This document shows positions 54,678 through 62,961 of a stretch of DNA of 64,000 nucleotides, piece after piece. This DNA is from Mycobacterium syngnathidarum (lineage in GTDB: Bacteria; Actinomycetota; Actinomycetes; Mycobacteriales; Mycobacteriaceae), in assembly GCF_001942625.1 (NCBI RefSeq), contig NZ_MLCL01000023.1:62001-126000 (forward strand), in the 5' to 3' direction. Numbering within the stretch: the stretch's first letter is position 1; each line of letters starts with the position of its first letter. The translations under genes were made by a program, and so were the position numbers. Below the pieces are notes generated by a model, which saw nothing but the letters and a program-made list of their open reading frames with translations, was not told the DNA's origin and searched no databases.

Positions 54678-55620
54678 TGGCCGCGCTCGCCTTCTTCTCG
54701 GTCGCCTCACCGGCGGTGTACCACTGCGTGACCTCGTAACCGTCCTCGTAGCGCCGGAACCACTCGTCGGCCAATGCCGGCAGTTTCTCGTGGGCCGGAT
54801 TGTGGCCGGGTACCTGGCTGCGCACGACGCCGGCCAGTGCGGTCAGCATCTCGCGTACCGGCAGATGCGCGAACGCGTTCTCCACCGGTCCGTCATACGG
54901 AGTCTTGGTGAACGGAAGCTTTTGCAGCAGGGTCTTTTTCCGCGCCTGCATACCGAACATCGACATCGCGTCGATCTTGCGTTCCTCCAGTGGCACGTGC
55001 TTGTTGAAGCCGTCGCAGGCCACCTTGAGCACCGCCCACACGTGTTTGAAGATCGACGGCGCGACCCGCATCCGGTACCACGGATCGTCGACTACCGCGT
55101 CGTAGATGATCAGCGCCGAGCTGCGATGCTCGACCTCTTCGACGAAGTGCCACAGGAACAGTGACGCCACCCGGTCGTCCCCCGGCGCGAACAGCGTGTC
55201 GTCATGGTCGAGCATCAATTTGAACACCGGGGTGAACGTCGCCTCCAGATCGGCGGTGTAGGCCAACCGGTACTTCAGTGGTGTCTCGGCGGTCAGATCG
55301 TCGAACGCCTTGACCACCTCGTCGAGGGTCTCCTTGAGACCCGGATAGGTCTTGATCAAGCCCTTGGCGTGCTGACGGTGGGCCATCGCGTGCTGGCCTT
55401 CCTGCCGCACGAAGGCCTGGGCTTCCTCGGCCACCTCGGGGTCGGTGATGAACGGCATGGCCTCGGTGATCATGTGGCCGATCATCTTCTCGAAGGCGAT
55501 GGCCAGGAACGACACCGCGTTGGCCATCGACGAGAACGCCGGGTTGGTCTCGTTCCACAGGAACGGGACGCGGTGGTCCGCGAAAGCGAACCTCATCTTC
55601 CGCACGATCAGATCCGTCAT
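54670..55620 (-). CDS. Predicted metal-dependent hydrolase (COG3687/PF10118-like)
   Basis: This 316-residue helical protein has a di-metal-like set of acidic and histidine residues (FVRQEGQHAMAHRQHAKG and LWHFVEEVEHRSSALIIYD). It matches the predicted metal-dependent hydrolase family related to ferritin-like di-iron proteins. The substrate is unknown. ATG 55620 is chosen because the family start MTDLIVRKMRFAF follows; the frame is open ten codons further. It is divergent from a TetR regulator across a clear palindrome. Confidence 0.8.
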   Translation of the reverse strand: MTDLIVRKMRFAFADHRVPFLWNETNPAFSSMANAVSFLAIAFEKMIGHMITEAMPFITDPEVAEEAQAFVRQEGQHAMAHRQHAKGLIKTYPGLKETLDEVVKAFDDLTAETPLKYRLAYTADLEATFTPVFKLMLDHDDTLFAPGDDRVASLFLWHFVEEVEHRSSALIIYDAVVDDPWYRMRVAPSIFKHVWAVLKVACDGFNKHVPLEERKIDAMSMFGMQARKKTLLQKLPFTKTPYDGPVENAFAHLPVREMLTALAGVVRSQVPGHNPAHEKLPALADEWFRRYEDGYEVTQWYTAGEATEKKASAANV

Positions 55621-55644
55621 CGGTGCCACCTCGCTTGTCCGAGC

Positions 55645-55676
55645 AATCATACAAATAACGCCTTAGTTGTATGATT
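55645..55676. promoter_or_regulatory. TetR-type operator between hydrolase and TetR genes
   Basis: AATCATACAA (55645-55654) and TTGTATGATT (55667-55676) are perfect 10-bp inverted repeats with a 12-bp spacer. They sit in the divergent promoter region between the hydrolase gene and the TetR gene. Confidence 0.75.
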
Positions 55677-55751
55677 ACTACACGCGGCGTCGGCCCGTCA
55701 ACGACGGGTGGCGATATCCTGCAGATATGTTGCCGGCCGAGAATCCCGACG

Positions 55752-56369
55752 ATGGCGCGTAGACGCGGATGGGACGGGCGACCGCCCGGCAGCGACGAAG
55801 AGGCCTCCGAACGCATCGTGGCCGCCGCGGTGCAGTTGATCGCCGAGACCGGCACCGGGATCAGCATCGCCGACGTGGCCGCATCGCTCGGCGTCATCCG
55901 CCAGACCGTCTATCGCTACTTCCCCACCGCCGAATCGCTGATGCACGCCGCGGCCATCGCCACGGTCGACGGCTTTCTCGACCGGCTCGCCGAGAGCGTG
56001 CGCGGCATCACCGACCCGGCCGAGGCGATGACCGAAGGCGTCATGTTCACGCTGGAAGAGGTCGCCCGCGTACCGCATCTGCGCATCATGCTGTCGGGGC
56101 CGCAGGCCGCAACCAGCTCAGTGAACGTCGCCTCTGACGAAGGTCAGGCGTTCGGCATGCGGATGATCACCCGCTTCGATGTCGACTGGGAGAAGTACGG
56201 ATACGACGAGGGCGCCCTGCGTGAGCTGGTGGAATTCACGCTCCGCATGATGCTGTCGTTCTTCGTCGCGCCCAACGATCCCGCCCGCGGCCGCGACGAG
56301 TTACGGGGCTTCGTCAGACGGTGGCTGGGTGGATCGATTCTGGCCCAACCGGTCGATGAGCAGCGATGA
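55752..56369 (+). CDS. TetR family transcriptional regulator
   Basis: This 205-residue protein has an N-terminal TetR helix-turn-helix (ISIADVAASLGVIRQTVYRY at about residues 35-55) and a helical ligand-binding C-terminal domain. It probably represses itself and the divergent hydrolase/membrane-protein operon through the palindrome at 55645-55676. ATG 55752 begins MARRRGWDGRPPGSDEEASE; earlier starts would overlap the operator. Its 3' end overlaps the converging alpha/beta hydrolase gene by 56 bp. Confidence 0.85.
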   Translation: MARRRGWDGRPPGSDEEASERIVAAAVQLIAETGTGISIADVAASLGVIRQTVYRYFPTAESLMHAAAIATVDGFLDRLAESVRGITDPAEAMTEGVMFTLEEVARVPHLRIMLSGPQAATSSVNVASDEGQAFGMRMITRFDVDWEKYGYDEGALRELVEFTLRMMLSFFVAPNDPARGRDELRGFVRRWLGGSILAQPVDEQR

Positions 56370-57327
56370 CATCACCGAACACCGCAGGTAGCAACCGGTT
56401 GAAGATGTCCGCACGTTCCCATTGCAGGAAGTGACCGGCCCCCGGAATCACCAGCGGCCCAATGCGATCGAGAAACGCTCGCTCGGCGCGGGGAACGAAA
56501 TCCTCGCCGACCACATGGTCGTCGGGACCGTAGAGCACCAGGGTGGGCACCTGCACGGCATCCATCAGCGGGATCTCGGACATGGCGCGGCCGTAGGCGA
56601 GTTGGTAGGACGCCCAGCCGGCCCGTAGCCGTGCTTCGTCGGCGAACGGCTCGGTCATGAAATCCACGTCGGGCTGGGCGAACGCATAGGCCGAGCCCCA
56701 CAGCCGATTGGTGTACATCGCGGCCACCCACTGCCGACGCGCCTCCGGCGTGGGCAGCATCGCGGCGAGCTCGTCGGGGAAGGCGCCCTGCATCCAGCGG
56801 TAGTCGCCGGTCGGGTCGGCCGCGCCGCCGACGAACCCCGGATGCCGGGTGCCGATCCCCGAATAGTCGACCCCCATGGGCGGCACGGTGTTGAAAACAC
56901 AGAAACCCGTGACGAACCCGGGGAACCGGTGGATCAGGTCGGTACTCACCACCGCCCCGACGTCGCTCGCCGCGATCAGGCAGGAGTCGTGGCCCAGCTC
57001 GTCATGAACCAGCGCATACAGATCCCGCGAGTAGGTGACGATGTCGTGTTGATCGTCGGGCGGGATCGAACTGTCCCCCATCCCGCGCAGGTCGGGCACG
57101 ATGACCTCGAAGCCGGCCGCCGCCAGGGCCTCGATGTTGCGCCACCAGATCCGCTTCGTCTCGGGATAGCCGTGTACCAGCAGAAGTGGCACGCCGCCGA
57201 CGCCCTCGCGGACGAACGCCAGCGAAACCCCTTCAGCGACAACCGCAGAGTGGATGGTGAACGCGTCAGCGGCCGGTGCCGGAGGCTGCGCGGGCCGCTG
57301 ACGCGGGTCGTAACGGAAATCCGCCAT
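56314..57327 (-). CDS. Alpha/beta hydrolase (epoxide hydrolase-like)
   Basis: This 337-residue enzyme has the alpha/beta hydrolase layout. The oxyanion motif is LLVHGYPETKRIWW, followed by VIVPDLRGMGDSS, and the nucleophile elbow is ASDVGA with aspartate as nucleophile. A late VLYGPDDHVVGEDF leads to the catalytic histidine in IPGAGHFLQWE. An Asp nucleophile suggests an epoxide hydrolase or dehalogenase rather than an esterase. It lies downstream of the amidohydrolase gene on the same strand and may belong to the same catabolic cluster. Confidence 0.85.
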   Translation of the reverse strand: MADFRYDPRQRPAQPPAPAADAFTIHSAVVAEGVSLAFVREGVGGVPLLLVHGYPETKRIWWRNIEALAAAGFEVIVPDLRGMGDSSIPPDDQHDIVTYSRDLYALVHDELGHDSCLIAASDVGAVVSTDLIHRFPGFVTGFCVFNTVPPMGVDYSGIGTRHPGFVGGAADPTGDYRWMQGAFPDELAAMLPTPEARRQWVAAMYTNRLWGSAYAFAQPDVDFMTEPFADEARLRAGWASYQLAYGRAMSEIPLMDAVQVPTLVLYGPDDHVVGEDFVPRAERAFLDRIGPLVIPGAGHFLQWERADIFNRLLPAVFGDVIAAHRPVGPESIHPATV

Positions 57328-57345
57328 GGCGAAAGACCCTACAGA

Positions 57346-59106
57346 TCAACGAGTCCCGCGCACCAGACGGCCCGGACGAGCCCCGGTGTCGACACCGTGA
57401 CGGCGGGTCACCGCGCCGCTGACAATCGTCGCGTCGTAGCCACTTGCACCTTGCACCAACCGCTTTCCGCCGGCGGGCAGGTCATACGCCATCCTCGGGG
57501 CGTGCAGGGTCAGCGCATCCAGGTCGATGACGTTGACGTCCGCCTTCTTGCCCACGCTGATCACGCCGCGGTCGGACATGCCGTAGAGCTGCGCGGTGTC
57601 GTGCGACTGCTTACGGATCACGTACTCCAACGGCAGCTTGTCGCCGCGGTGGCGGTCGCGGGCCCAGTGCGTCAGCAGGAACGTCGGATAGGAGGCGTCA
57701 CAGATCATGCTGCAGTGCGCGCCACCGTCGGACAGGCCGAGCACACCCGCCGGATGGGTGAGCATCTCGCGGATCGCGTCGTGGTTGCCGTCGGAATAGT
57801 TGAACATCGGGTACATCAGCATGGCACCGGCATCGGACTCGAGCATCAGGTCGTACATCGCGGCCAACGGGTCCACCCCGCGCTGCTGGGCGATCGCCGC
57901 GACCGTGCGCTCGTCGGTCGGCTCGTAGTCTGGCGGTTCCCCGATGTGGTACAGCCGGTTTGCCGCGTTCTGCGCCAACATGAACATCCCGTCGAACAAC
58001 TTGTTCGGGTCGATCGGCAGATCTTCCTCGGCCAGGATCGCCGCACGCACCTTGGGGTCCGCGAGCCGCTCGGCGAGTTCCTCGCGGGTGCATTCGGCCT
58101 GCAGGCGCCGGTAGGTCGGGCGGTGGGTGAAGGCGTGATGGCCGGGAAAACCGAGCAGCATGCCGAACGGTCGCGCGGCCACCTGCGGGAACAACCGACT
58201 CCCGGCCTGATGCGCGGCAGCCGACAGATCGAGCTGTTCACGCCAGAGATTGGGATCGGCGTCGACCTGGATCAGGGCGAAGCTCAGCGCACAATCGACC
58301 TCCTCGCCGAGCCTGCGCATCCATTCGAGTTCCGTCTTGGGTGCAACGATGTCTTCGCCGGCCGCACCCTGCGGAGCCAGCTCGAACACCGCCGCGCCGC
58401 CGGCTGCGGTGGCCCGGCCCAGGGCGAACAGCTCGTCCTCTGCGGCGAACGTGCCGGGCACCGGCTCACCGTCCATGGCGCGGTGCGCCAGCGTCCGCGA
58501 AGACGAAAAGCCGAGCGCACCGGCCTCGATGGCCTCCTGCACCAACTCGGCCATGGCCTTGATGTCATCGGCAGTGGCCGGTTCGTTGCGGGCTCCGCGT
58601 TCTCCCATCGCATAGGCCCGCACGGCGCCGTGGGCGACCTGGGTGCCCATGTCGACAGCCAACTCGCGCTTTCCGATCACGTCGAGGTATTCGCCGAAGG
58701 TTTCCCAGCCCCAGGTGATGCCCTCGGTCAGCGCCGTGCCAGGGATGTCCTCGACACCCTCCATCAACTTGATCAGCCAGTCTTCCTGGCCGGGCCGGAC
58801 GGGCGCGAAGCCCACGCCGCAGTTCCCCGCCACCACGGTGGTGACGCCGTGATTGCTGGACGGTTCGAGCACAGCGTCCCAGGAGACCTGGCCGTCGTAG
58901 TGCGTGTGGATGTCGACGAACCCCGGGGCGACGACCTTGCCTGTGGCATCGATGGTTTCGGCTGCGTCGCCGGCCAGCGCCGGGTCATTCGGGCCCCGGC
59001 GATGCACCTCGACGATCTGACCGTCCTTGATCGCGACGTCGGCGGTGAACCGGTCGGCGCCGGTCCCGTCGACCACGGTGCCGCCGGTGATTTTGAGATC
59101 GAACAC
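57346..59106 (-). CDS. N-acyl-D-amino-acid deacylase family amidohydrolase
   Basis: This 586-residue zinc amidohydrolase has the N-terminal metal site APGFVDIHTHYDGQVSWD, and GVTTVVAGNCGVGFAPVRP is typical of D-aminoacylases. A later metal or substrate region is HPAGVLGLSDGGAHCSM. It acts on N-acylated D-amino acids or a related amide; the true substrate is not clear. It is divergent from a Rieske oxygenase gene across a perfect palindrome and is followed by the alpha/beta hydrolase, so the three may share one catabolic pathway. Confidence 0.85.
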   Translation of the reverse strand: MFDLKITGGTVVDGTGADRFTADVAIKDGQIVEVHRRGPNDPALAGDAAETIDATGKVVAPGFVDIHTHYDGQVSWDAVLEPSSNHGVTTVVAGNCGVGFAPVRPGQEDWLIKLMEGVEDIPGTALTEGITWGWETFGEYLDVIGKRELAVDMGTQVAHGAVRAYAMGERGARNEPATADDIKAMAELVQEAIEAGALGFSSSRTLAHRAMDGEPVPGTFAAEDELFALGRATAAGGAAVFELAPQGAAGEDIVAPKTELEWMRRLGEEVDCALSFALIQVDADPNLWREQLDLSAAAHQAGSRLFPQVAARPFGMLLGFPGHHAFTHRPTYRRLQAECTREELAERLADPKVRAAILAEEDLPIDPNKLFDGMFMLAQNAANRLYHIGEPPDYEPTDERTVAAIAQQRGVDPLAAMYDLMLESDAGAMLMYPMFNYSDGNHDAIREMLTHPAGVLGLSDGGAHCSMICDASYPTFLLTHWARDRHRGDKLPLEYVIRKQSHDTAQLYGMSDRGVISVGKKADVNVIDLDALTLHAPRMAYDLPAGGKRLVQGASGYDATIVSGAVTRRHGVDTGARPGRLVRGTR

Positions 59107-59140
59107 GTTTTTGCTCCCTTGAGGCGTTCAGGCCGCTACG

Positions 59141-59169
59141 GTCGCAATGTAACACCGTTACATTGCGAC
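59141..59169. promoter_or_regulatory. TetR-type operator between the amidohydrolase and Rieske oxygenase genes
   Basis: GTCGCAATGTAAC (59141-59153) and GTTACATTGCGAC (59157-59169) are perfect 13-bp inverted repeats with a 3-bp spacer. Both divergent genes start within 40 bp of it. The TetR regulator co-transcribed with the oxygenase (60545-61207) is the likely binder. Confidence 0.8.
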
Positions 59170-59204
59170 GTCCCGAGATTCTCCTTCTCAGCGGGAGGTG
59201 TCCC

Positions 59205-60548
59205 ATGACCCACAGCTCAACCCACACCTGCACCGACAGTCCGCGACGTGCGGATGCGATCGGCGACCCGCCGGCGCGCCCGACGCTGGTGCCGGCCGAC
59301 CGCTACATCTCACCCTCTTTCGCCCGCCTCGAAGTCGAACGGATGTGGCCCCGGGTGTGGCAACAGGCATGCACCGTCGACCACGTTGCCGAGCCAGGCG
59401 ACTACTTCGAATACCGGTGCGGCCCGTACTCGGTTCTCATCGTCCGCGGCGAAGACGGCGAGCTACGCGCCTTCCAGAATGCCTGCCGCCATCGCGGCAA
59501 CGCCCTGTGCAGCGGCACCGGTTCGTCGCTGCGAGAACTGAAATGCGGCTATCACGGGTGGACCTGGGACCTGGCCGGCACGCTCAAACGGATCCCGAAC
59601 CGCAAGGGTTTCGGGACGGTGCACATGTCGGAGTTCCCGCTGGCCCCGGTACAGGTCGACACCTGGGAACGGTTGGTCTTCGTCAACCTCGACCCCGAGG
59701 CCATGCCACTGGCCGACTACCTGGAGGCGGTACCCGGCGACATCGCCTGGTGCGGGCTCGGCGACTTCCGTTGCTACGCAACGATGACCATCGACGTCGA
59801 CGCCAACTGGAAGACCATCGCCGACGGCTACAGCGAGACCTACCATGTCCAGACCCTGCATCCCGAACTGCACCGGTGCATGGACGACGTGTACGCGCCC
59901 CAGCAGATCTGGGGACACACGGGCAAATCCGAATCGCTCTACGGAGTTCCGAGTCCGCGACTGGCAGGCGCACTGAGCGACGAGGAGGTCTGGGACGCCT
60001 ACGTCTACACCCAGGGCCCCCTGATGGGTGTCGCCGAAGACACGCCATTTCCGCGTGAACGGCAGACCGCCGGGCAAACCGTGGCCGACGTGATCGCCAC
60101 GCAGATCAAGGAATTCGCCGCCGGACGCGGCGTAGACATCGGCTGGGCCAGCACCGACCAGGTGATGTGCCTGCACCAGTACAACATCTTCCCCAACCTG
60201 ACACTGTTGGCCAGCGCCGATCATCTGACCGTGATGACCTCGTTGCCCGGGCCTGACCCCGACCGCGGCCAACTCGTAATGACACTGATGACCCGGATGC
60301 CCGCGCAGGCGCCGCGGGTCAGTCCGACGGATGTCCGGATGAGCGCCGAGGATGCTCATCCCGGCGTGGTGATGAGCCAGGACATCGCCGTACTGACCGG
60401 CCTGCAGCGCGGTTTGCACCAGCCCGGCTTCACCCATCTGGTGCTCTCCGCGGAGGAGCGCAGAATCATCAACATGCACCGCAATCTCGAGCGCTACCTC
60501 GACCTGCCCGAGCCTGAGCGCATCTGCGAGGCGGAACCCCGCGGATGA
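59205..60548 (+). CDS. Rieske aromatic ring-hydroxylating oxygenase, alpha subunit
   Basis: This 447-residue oxygenase has a Rieske [2Fe-2S] site (CRHRGNALCSG, then KCGYHGWTWD). A mononuclear iron site lies in the catalytic domain (ADGYSETYHVQTLHPELH). No beta subunit or dedicated reductase gene is adjacent, so it is probably of the alpha-only type and borrows its electron donor. The start ATG 59205 lies 36 bp after the palindromic operator. It overlaps the following TetR gene by four bases (ATGA). The substrate is unknown. Confidence 0.88.
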   Translation: MTHSSTHTCTDSPRRADAIGDPPARPTLVPADRYISPSFARLEVERMWPRVWQQACTVDHVAEPGDYFEYRCGPYSVLIVRGEDGELRAFQNACRHRGNALCSGTGSSLRELKCGYHGWTWDLAGTLKRIPNRKGFGTVHMSEFPLAPVQVDTWERLVFVNLDPEAMPLADYLEAVPGDIAWCGLGDFRCYATMTIDVDANWKTIADGYSETYHVQTLHPELHRCMDDVYAPQQIWGHTGKSESLYGVPSPRLAGALSDEEVWDAYVYTQGPLMGVAEDTPFPRERQTAGQTVADVIATQIKEFAAGRGVDIGWASTDQVMCLHQYNIFPNLTLLASADHLTVMTSLPGPDPDRGQLVMTLMTRMPAQAPRVSPTDVRMSAEDAHPGVVMSQDIAVLTGLQRGLHQPGFTHLVLSAEERRIINMHRNLERYLDLPEPERICEAEPRG

Positions 60549-61207
60549 GTCCGAAGGCAAAGCCGATCGACGCCGACGTCATCCTCGACGCGGCAGCTAC
60601 CCTCATCGAATCCGATGGGGTGGAGGCCTTCTCGATGCGCGCGCTCGCCGAGCGGATCGGCGTGGCCGTCACCTCGATCTACTGGCACGTCGGCGGCCGT
60701 GACGCGCTCTTCGACAACCTGGTCGACCGTCTGATAACTGAGATGGCCGGATTGCCGATGGAAGGCGACGCTCCCGTGGATCGGATTGCCTCGCTGGCCC
60801 GCAACCAGCGCGGTCTGCTGATCCGCCGCCAGCACCTGCTGGCCATCGCCCACGAGCGGGACCGCACCCCGACGCTGTTCCTGCCGGTCCAGCAGAAGCT
60901 TGCCGCCGAGCTTGCCAAGGCCGGGGTGACCGGGGCGCACGCCGCGCTGGTGCTCCGGGCCGTGCAGGTGCACGTGACCGCCTCTGCGGTGATGTTGTTC
61001 TCAGCCGTGCGCGGGCCGGCGCACGACGAGGAGGACCCCTCCTTGTGGACCGCCGACTGGCCTGATCAGGCACTCGTCGCGGCCCTGCAGTCGCCCACCG
61101 ACTACGACGCGGTGTTCGAGTACGGCCTCGAGGCGATGTTGGCTCCGGTGGCTGCGCTGCGGCACGTCAACGGTCGGGTCAAGGCAACACGGTCTTCATC
61201 AACATGA
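60545..61207 (+). CDS. TetR family transcriptional regulator (TetR-C type)
   Basis: This 220-residue regulator has a TetR helix-turn-helix (FSMRALAERIGVAVTSIYWH) and a helical effector domain. It is translated with the oxygenase through a 4-bp overlap, so it is autoregulated if it binds the palindrome at 59141-59169, which is the simplest reading. It would control the oxygenase and the divergent amidohydrolase operon together. The last 29 bp overlap the converging DUF4185 gene. Confidence 0.87.
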   Translation: MSPKAKPIDADVILDAAATLIESDGVEAFSMRALAERIGVAVTSIYWHVGGRDALFDNLVDRLITEMAGLPMEGDAPVDRIASLARNQRGLLIRRQHLLAIAHERDRTPTLFLPVQQKLAAELAKAGVTGAHAALVLRAVQVHVTASAVMLFSAVRGPAHDEEDPSLWTADWPDQALVAALQSPTDYDAVFEYGLEAMLAPVAALRHVNGRVKATRSSST

Positions 61208-62618
61208 CGTTGTAGGCCGACCACAGCGACAGGTTGTAGTACAGCTCCTTGCCCGTCGACCACGGGTGTAGGTACGGCGCGTAGATGCCGCCAGGGATCT
61301 GCGACGAGGGCGCGATCAACTGCTCGGGGCCCCAAGGGCCCTGCGGTGCCGGTGCGGTGCGCATCACGACGTCGTTGGCCCCGTTGCCGTACAACACCAG
61401 GTACTGCTTGAGATACGTGTTGTACTGGGCCGACATTTCGCTCACCGGGCCGGGGATGACCGGTGTCGCCGCGGCCGGATTGCCCGGCACCCAGGCGTTG
61501 CGGTCGGCGTTGAAGTACTCGTATTTCGTGAGGTCCGGGATGAAGGCCGGCGACACCCGGGCGATGTAGGCAGAACCGCCACGCCCGTTCGGGGTGCCGA
61601 ACGTGTAGATGTAGGGATCGCCCGGACCCGGCTTGAGAAAAGCCCCCATCTGGAAGTTTTCGTTGCCCCCACCGGGCGTACGAATGGTGCCCGGATAGAC
61701 ACCCCAGTTCTCACCGTTGTCCGGTGACATCGCGATCGCGGAGAAATTGGTCGACCACGCACCCGGGCTGTCCCAGTTCCGGATCGACATGAAGTTCAGA
61801 TACTGATTGCGTCCGACCGCGATTCCCGCGGTCGGGATGATCCCGGTCTCCTCCGGCGCCCGGCCGATGCTGTTGATGATCTGTTTCGAAATCCCTTGAC
61901 GCCAGACGGGCGAACCGGAGTACTTGTTGGCCACCACGCCGTCGGGTACGGCGATGGTGCGAGACAGCGAACCGTCCTGGCTGCGGAACAGCGCGTTGTA
62001 CCGCCATTGCTTGCCGGGAATGCCGCAGTACCCATTGGTGTCGCCGAAGGCCATCAACACCTGGCGGTTCACCGGATCACCGTTGTCCCACATGATTCCG
62101 AGGTCGGTTCCGGTGATGGCGAACCGCTTGATCGTCTGGTTGGGGCTGTCGGGACCAGTGACCCACCCGACGATCGACGTGCCCGGAGGCGCGCCCGGCG
62201 CGGGTTGTGCTGCGGGCGCCGGGGCGGGAGCCGCCGCTGCCGGGGCTGGAGCGGGCTGCGCCGCATTCGGGACAGGCTGGGCACCACCGGGATTGGGCGC
62301 CGGCACGACGGCGGCCTTCTGCCTGACCTGCCCGGTGTTGGGGATCAGCGCCTTGAGAAGGGCCAACGGCAACTGCCCGAGTCTCGGCAAGGGCGCCTGG
62401 TCGTTGGCCCCGACCGGCTTGTGCCCGATCGGACGGTTGAGCGGCGCGAGCCGGGACGGCTTGGGGATCTGAAAGGCCTGATGCGGCAGGGGTTGCGCGG
62501 CCGCAGCGGCACCTTCGCAGGGCTCGGCCGATGCCGCGGGCGCCACCCCGACGGCCACGACAAGCCCGATTGCGGCCGCCGCAGCCATCGTCGAAGCACC
62601 TCGAGGACGTCGCGACAT
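61179..62618 (-). CDS. Exported DUF4185 protein (possible GH183 endo-D-arabinanase)
   Basis: This 479-residue exported protein has a signal peptide (about residues 1-31, ending ASAEP), then a Pro/Ala-rich linker (about 90-140). A DUF4185 beta-propeller-like domain follows, with VTGPDSPNQTIKRFAITGTD, WDNGDPVNRQVLMAFGDTNG and YAPYLHPWSTGKELYYNLS. DUF4185 proteins have been reported as endo-D-arabinanases (GH183) that cut mycobacterial arabinogalactan or lipoarabinomannan. This one may remodel the cell wall, though not every member need be active. ATG 62618 is the start just before the basic signal-peptide region. Confidence 0.8.
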   Translation of the reverse strand: MSRRPRGASTMAAAAAIGLVVAVGVAPAASAEPCEGAAAAAQPLPHQAFQIPKPSRLAPLNRPIGHKPVGANDQAPLPRLGQLPLALLKALIPNTGQVRQKAAVVPAPNPGGAQPVPNAAQPAPAPAAAAPAPAPAAQPAPGAPPGTSIVGWVTGPDSPNQTIKRFAITGTDLGIMWDNGDPVNRQVLMAFGDTNGYCGIPGKQWRYNALFRSQDGSLSRTIAVPDGVVANKYSGSPVWRQGISKQIINSIGRAPEETGIIPTAGIAVGRNQYLNFMSIRNWDSPGAWSTNFSAIAMSPDNGENWGVYPGTIRTPGGGNENFQMGAFLKPGPGDPYIYTFGTPNGRGGSAYIARVSPAFIPDLTKYEYFNADRNAWVPGNPAAATPVIPGPVSEMSAQYNTYLKQYLVLYGNGANDVVMRTAPAPQGPWGPEQLIAPSSQIPGGIYAPYLHPWSTGKELYYNLSLWSAYNVMLMKTVLP

Positions 62619-62811
62619 GTCACACCTTCCCAATGCAGGGACGTCGACATGACGTCACAGTTGGCTGATGTGACGTTAGTGATCAATGTTGCCGATGTGG
62701 CTACCGATGCATTGATAGGTACCGTCCCGTGACCGTGTCGCAACCATGCGCGGCGTGTTGCGGCTACGGTGGGAGCCGGTGGAACGATCGAACCGAACGA
62801 GAGGGATCACC

Positions 62812-62910
62812 GTGGCAGGAAGCTTCGATCCGAAGAAGGGCGGCAAGTTCGAGCCGACCACGAAGGCCAAGCCGCCGCCACCTCCGCGGCCTGGGGGCAA
62901 CAAGAAGTAG
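62812..62910 (+). CDS. 32-residue Lys/Pro-rich peptide
   Basis: This short gene starts GTG 62812 after GAGAGGG and ends at TAG 62908-62910. The peptide begins MAGSFDPKKGGKFEP and continues with a short polyproline run and a basic end (GGNKK). It is divergent from the DUF4185 gene and followed by a strong terminator hairpin, which supports a real transcript. No function is recognised. It is too short for most gene finders. Confidence 0.5.
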   Translation: MAGSFDPKKGGKFEPTTKAKPPPPPRPGGNKK

Positions 62911-62920
62911 TCAAACGAAA

Positions 62921-62959
62921 CTGCCCGTGTGCGAGCGTTTTCAGCTCCCACACGGGCAG
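62921..62959. terminator. Bidirectional terminator between the small peptide gene and mmpL
   Basis: CTGCCCGTGTG (62921-62931) pairs perfectly with CACACGGGCAG (62949-62959) around a 17-base loop, between convergent genes. T-runs are short, as is common in mycobacteria. Confidence 0.7.
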
Positions 62960-62961
62960 CT

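Noticed and set aside
56842..59208. 788-codon open frame on the plus strand
   Set aside because: It is the antisense shadow of the amidohydrolase and alpha/beta hydrolase genes. It is Arg/His/Gly-rich without any domain, as expected in GC-rich DNA.
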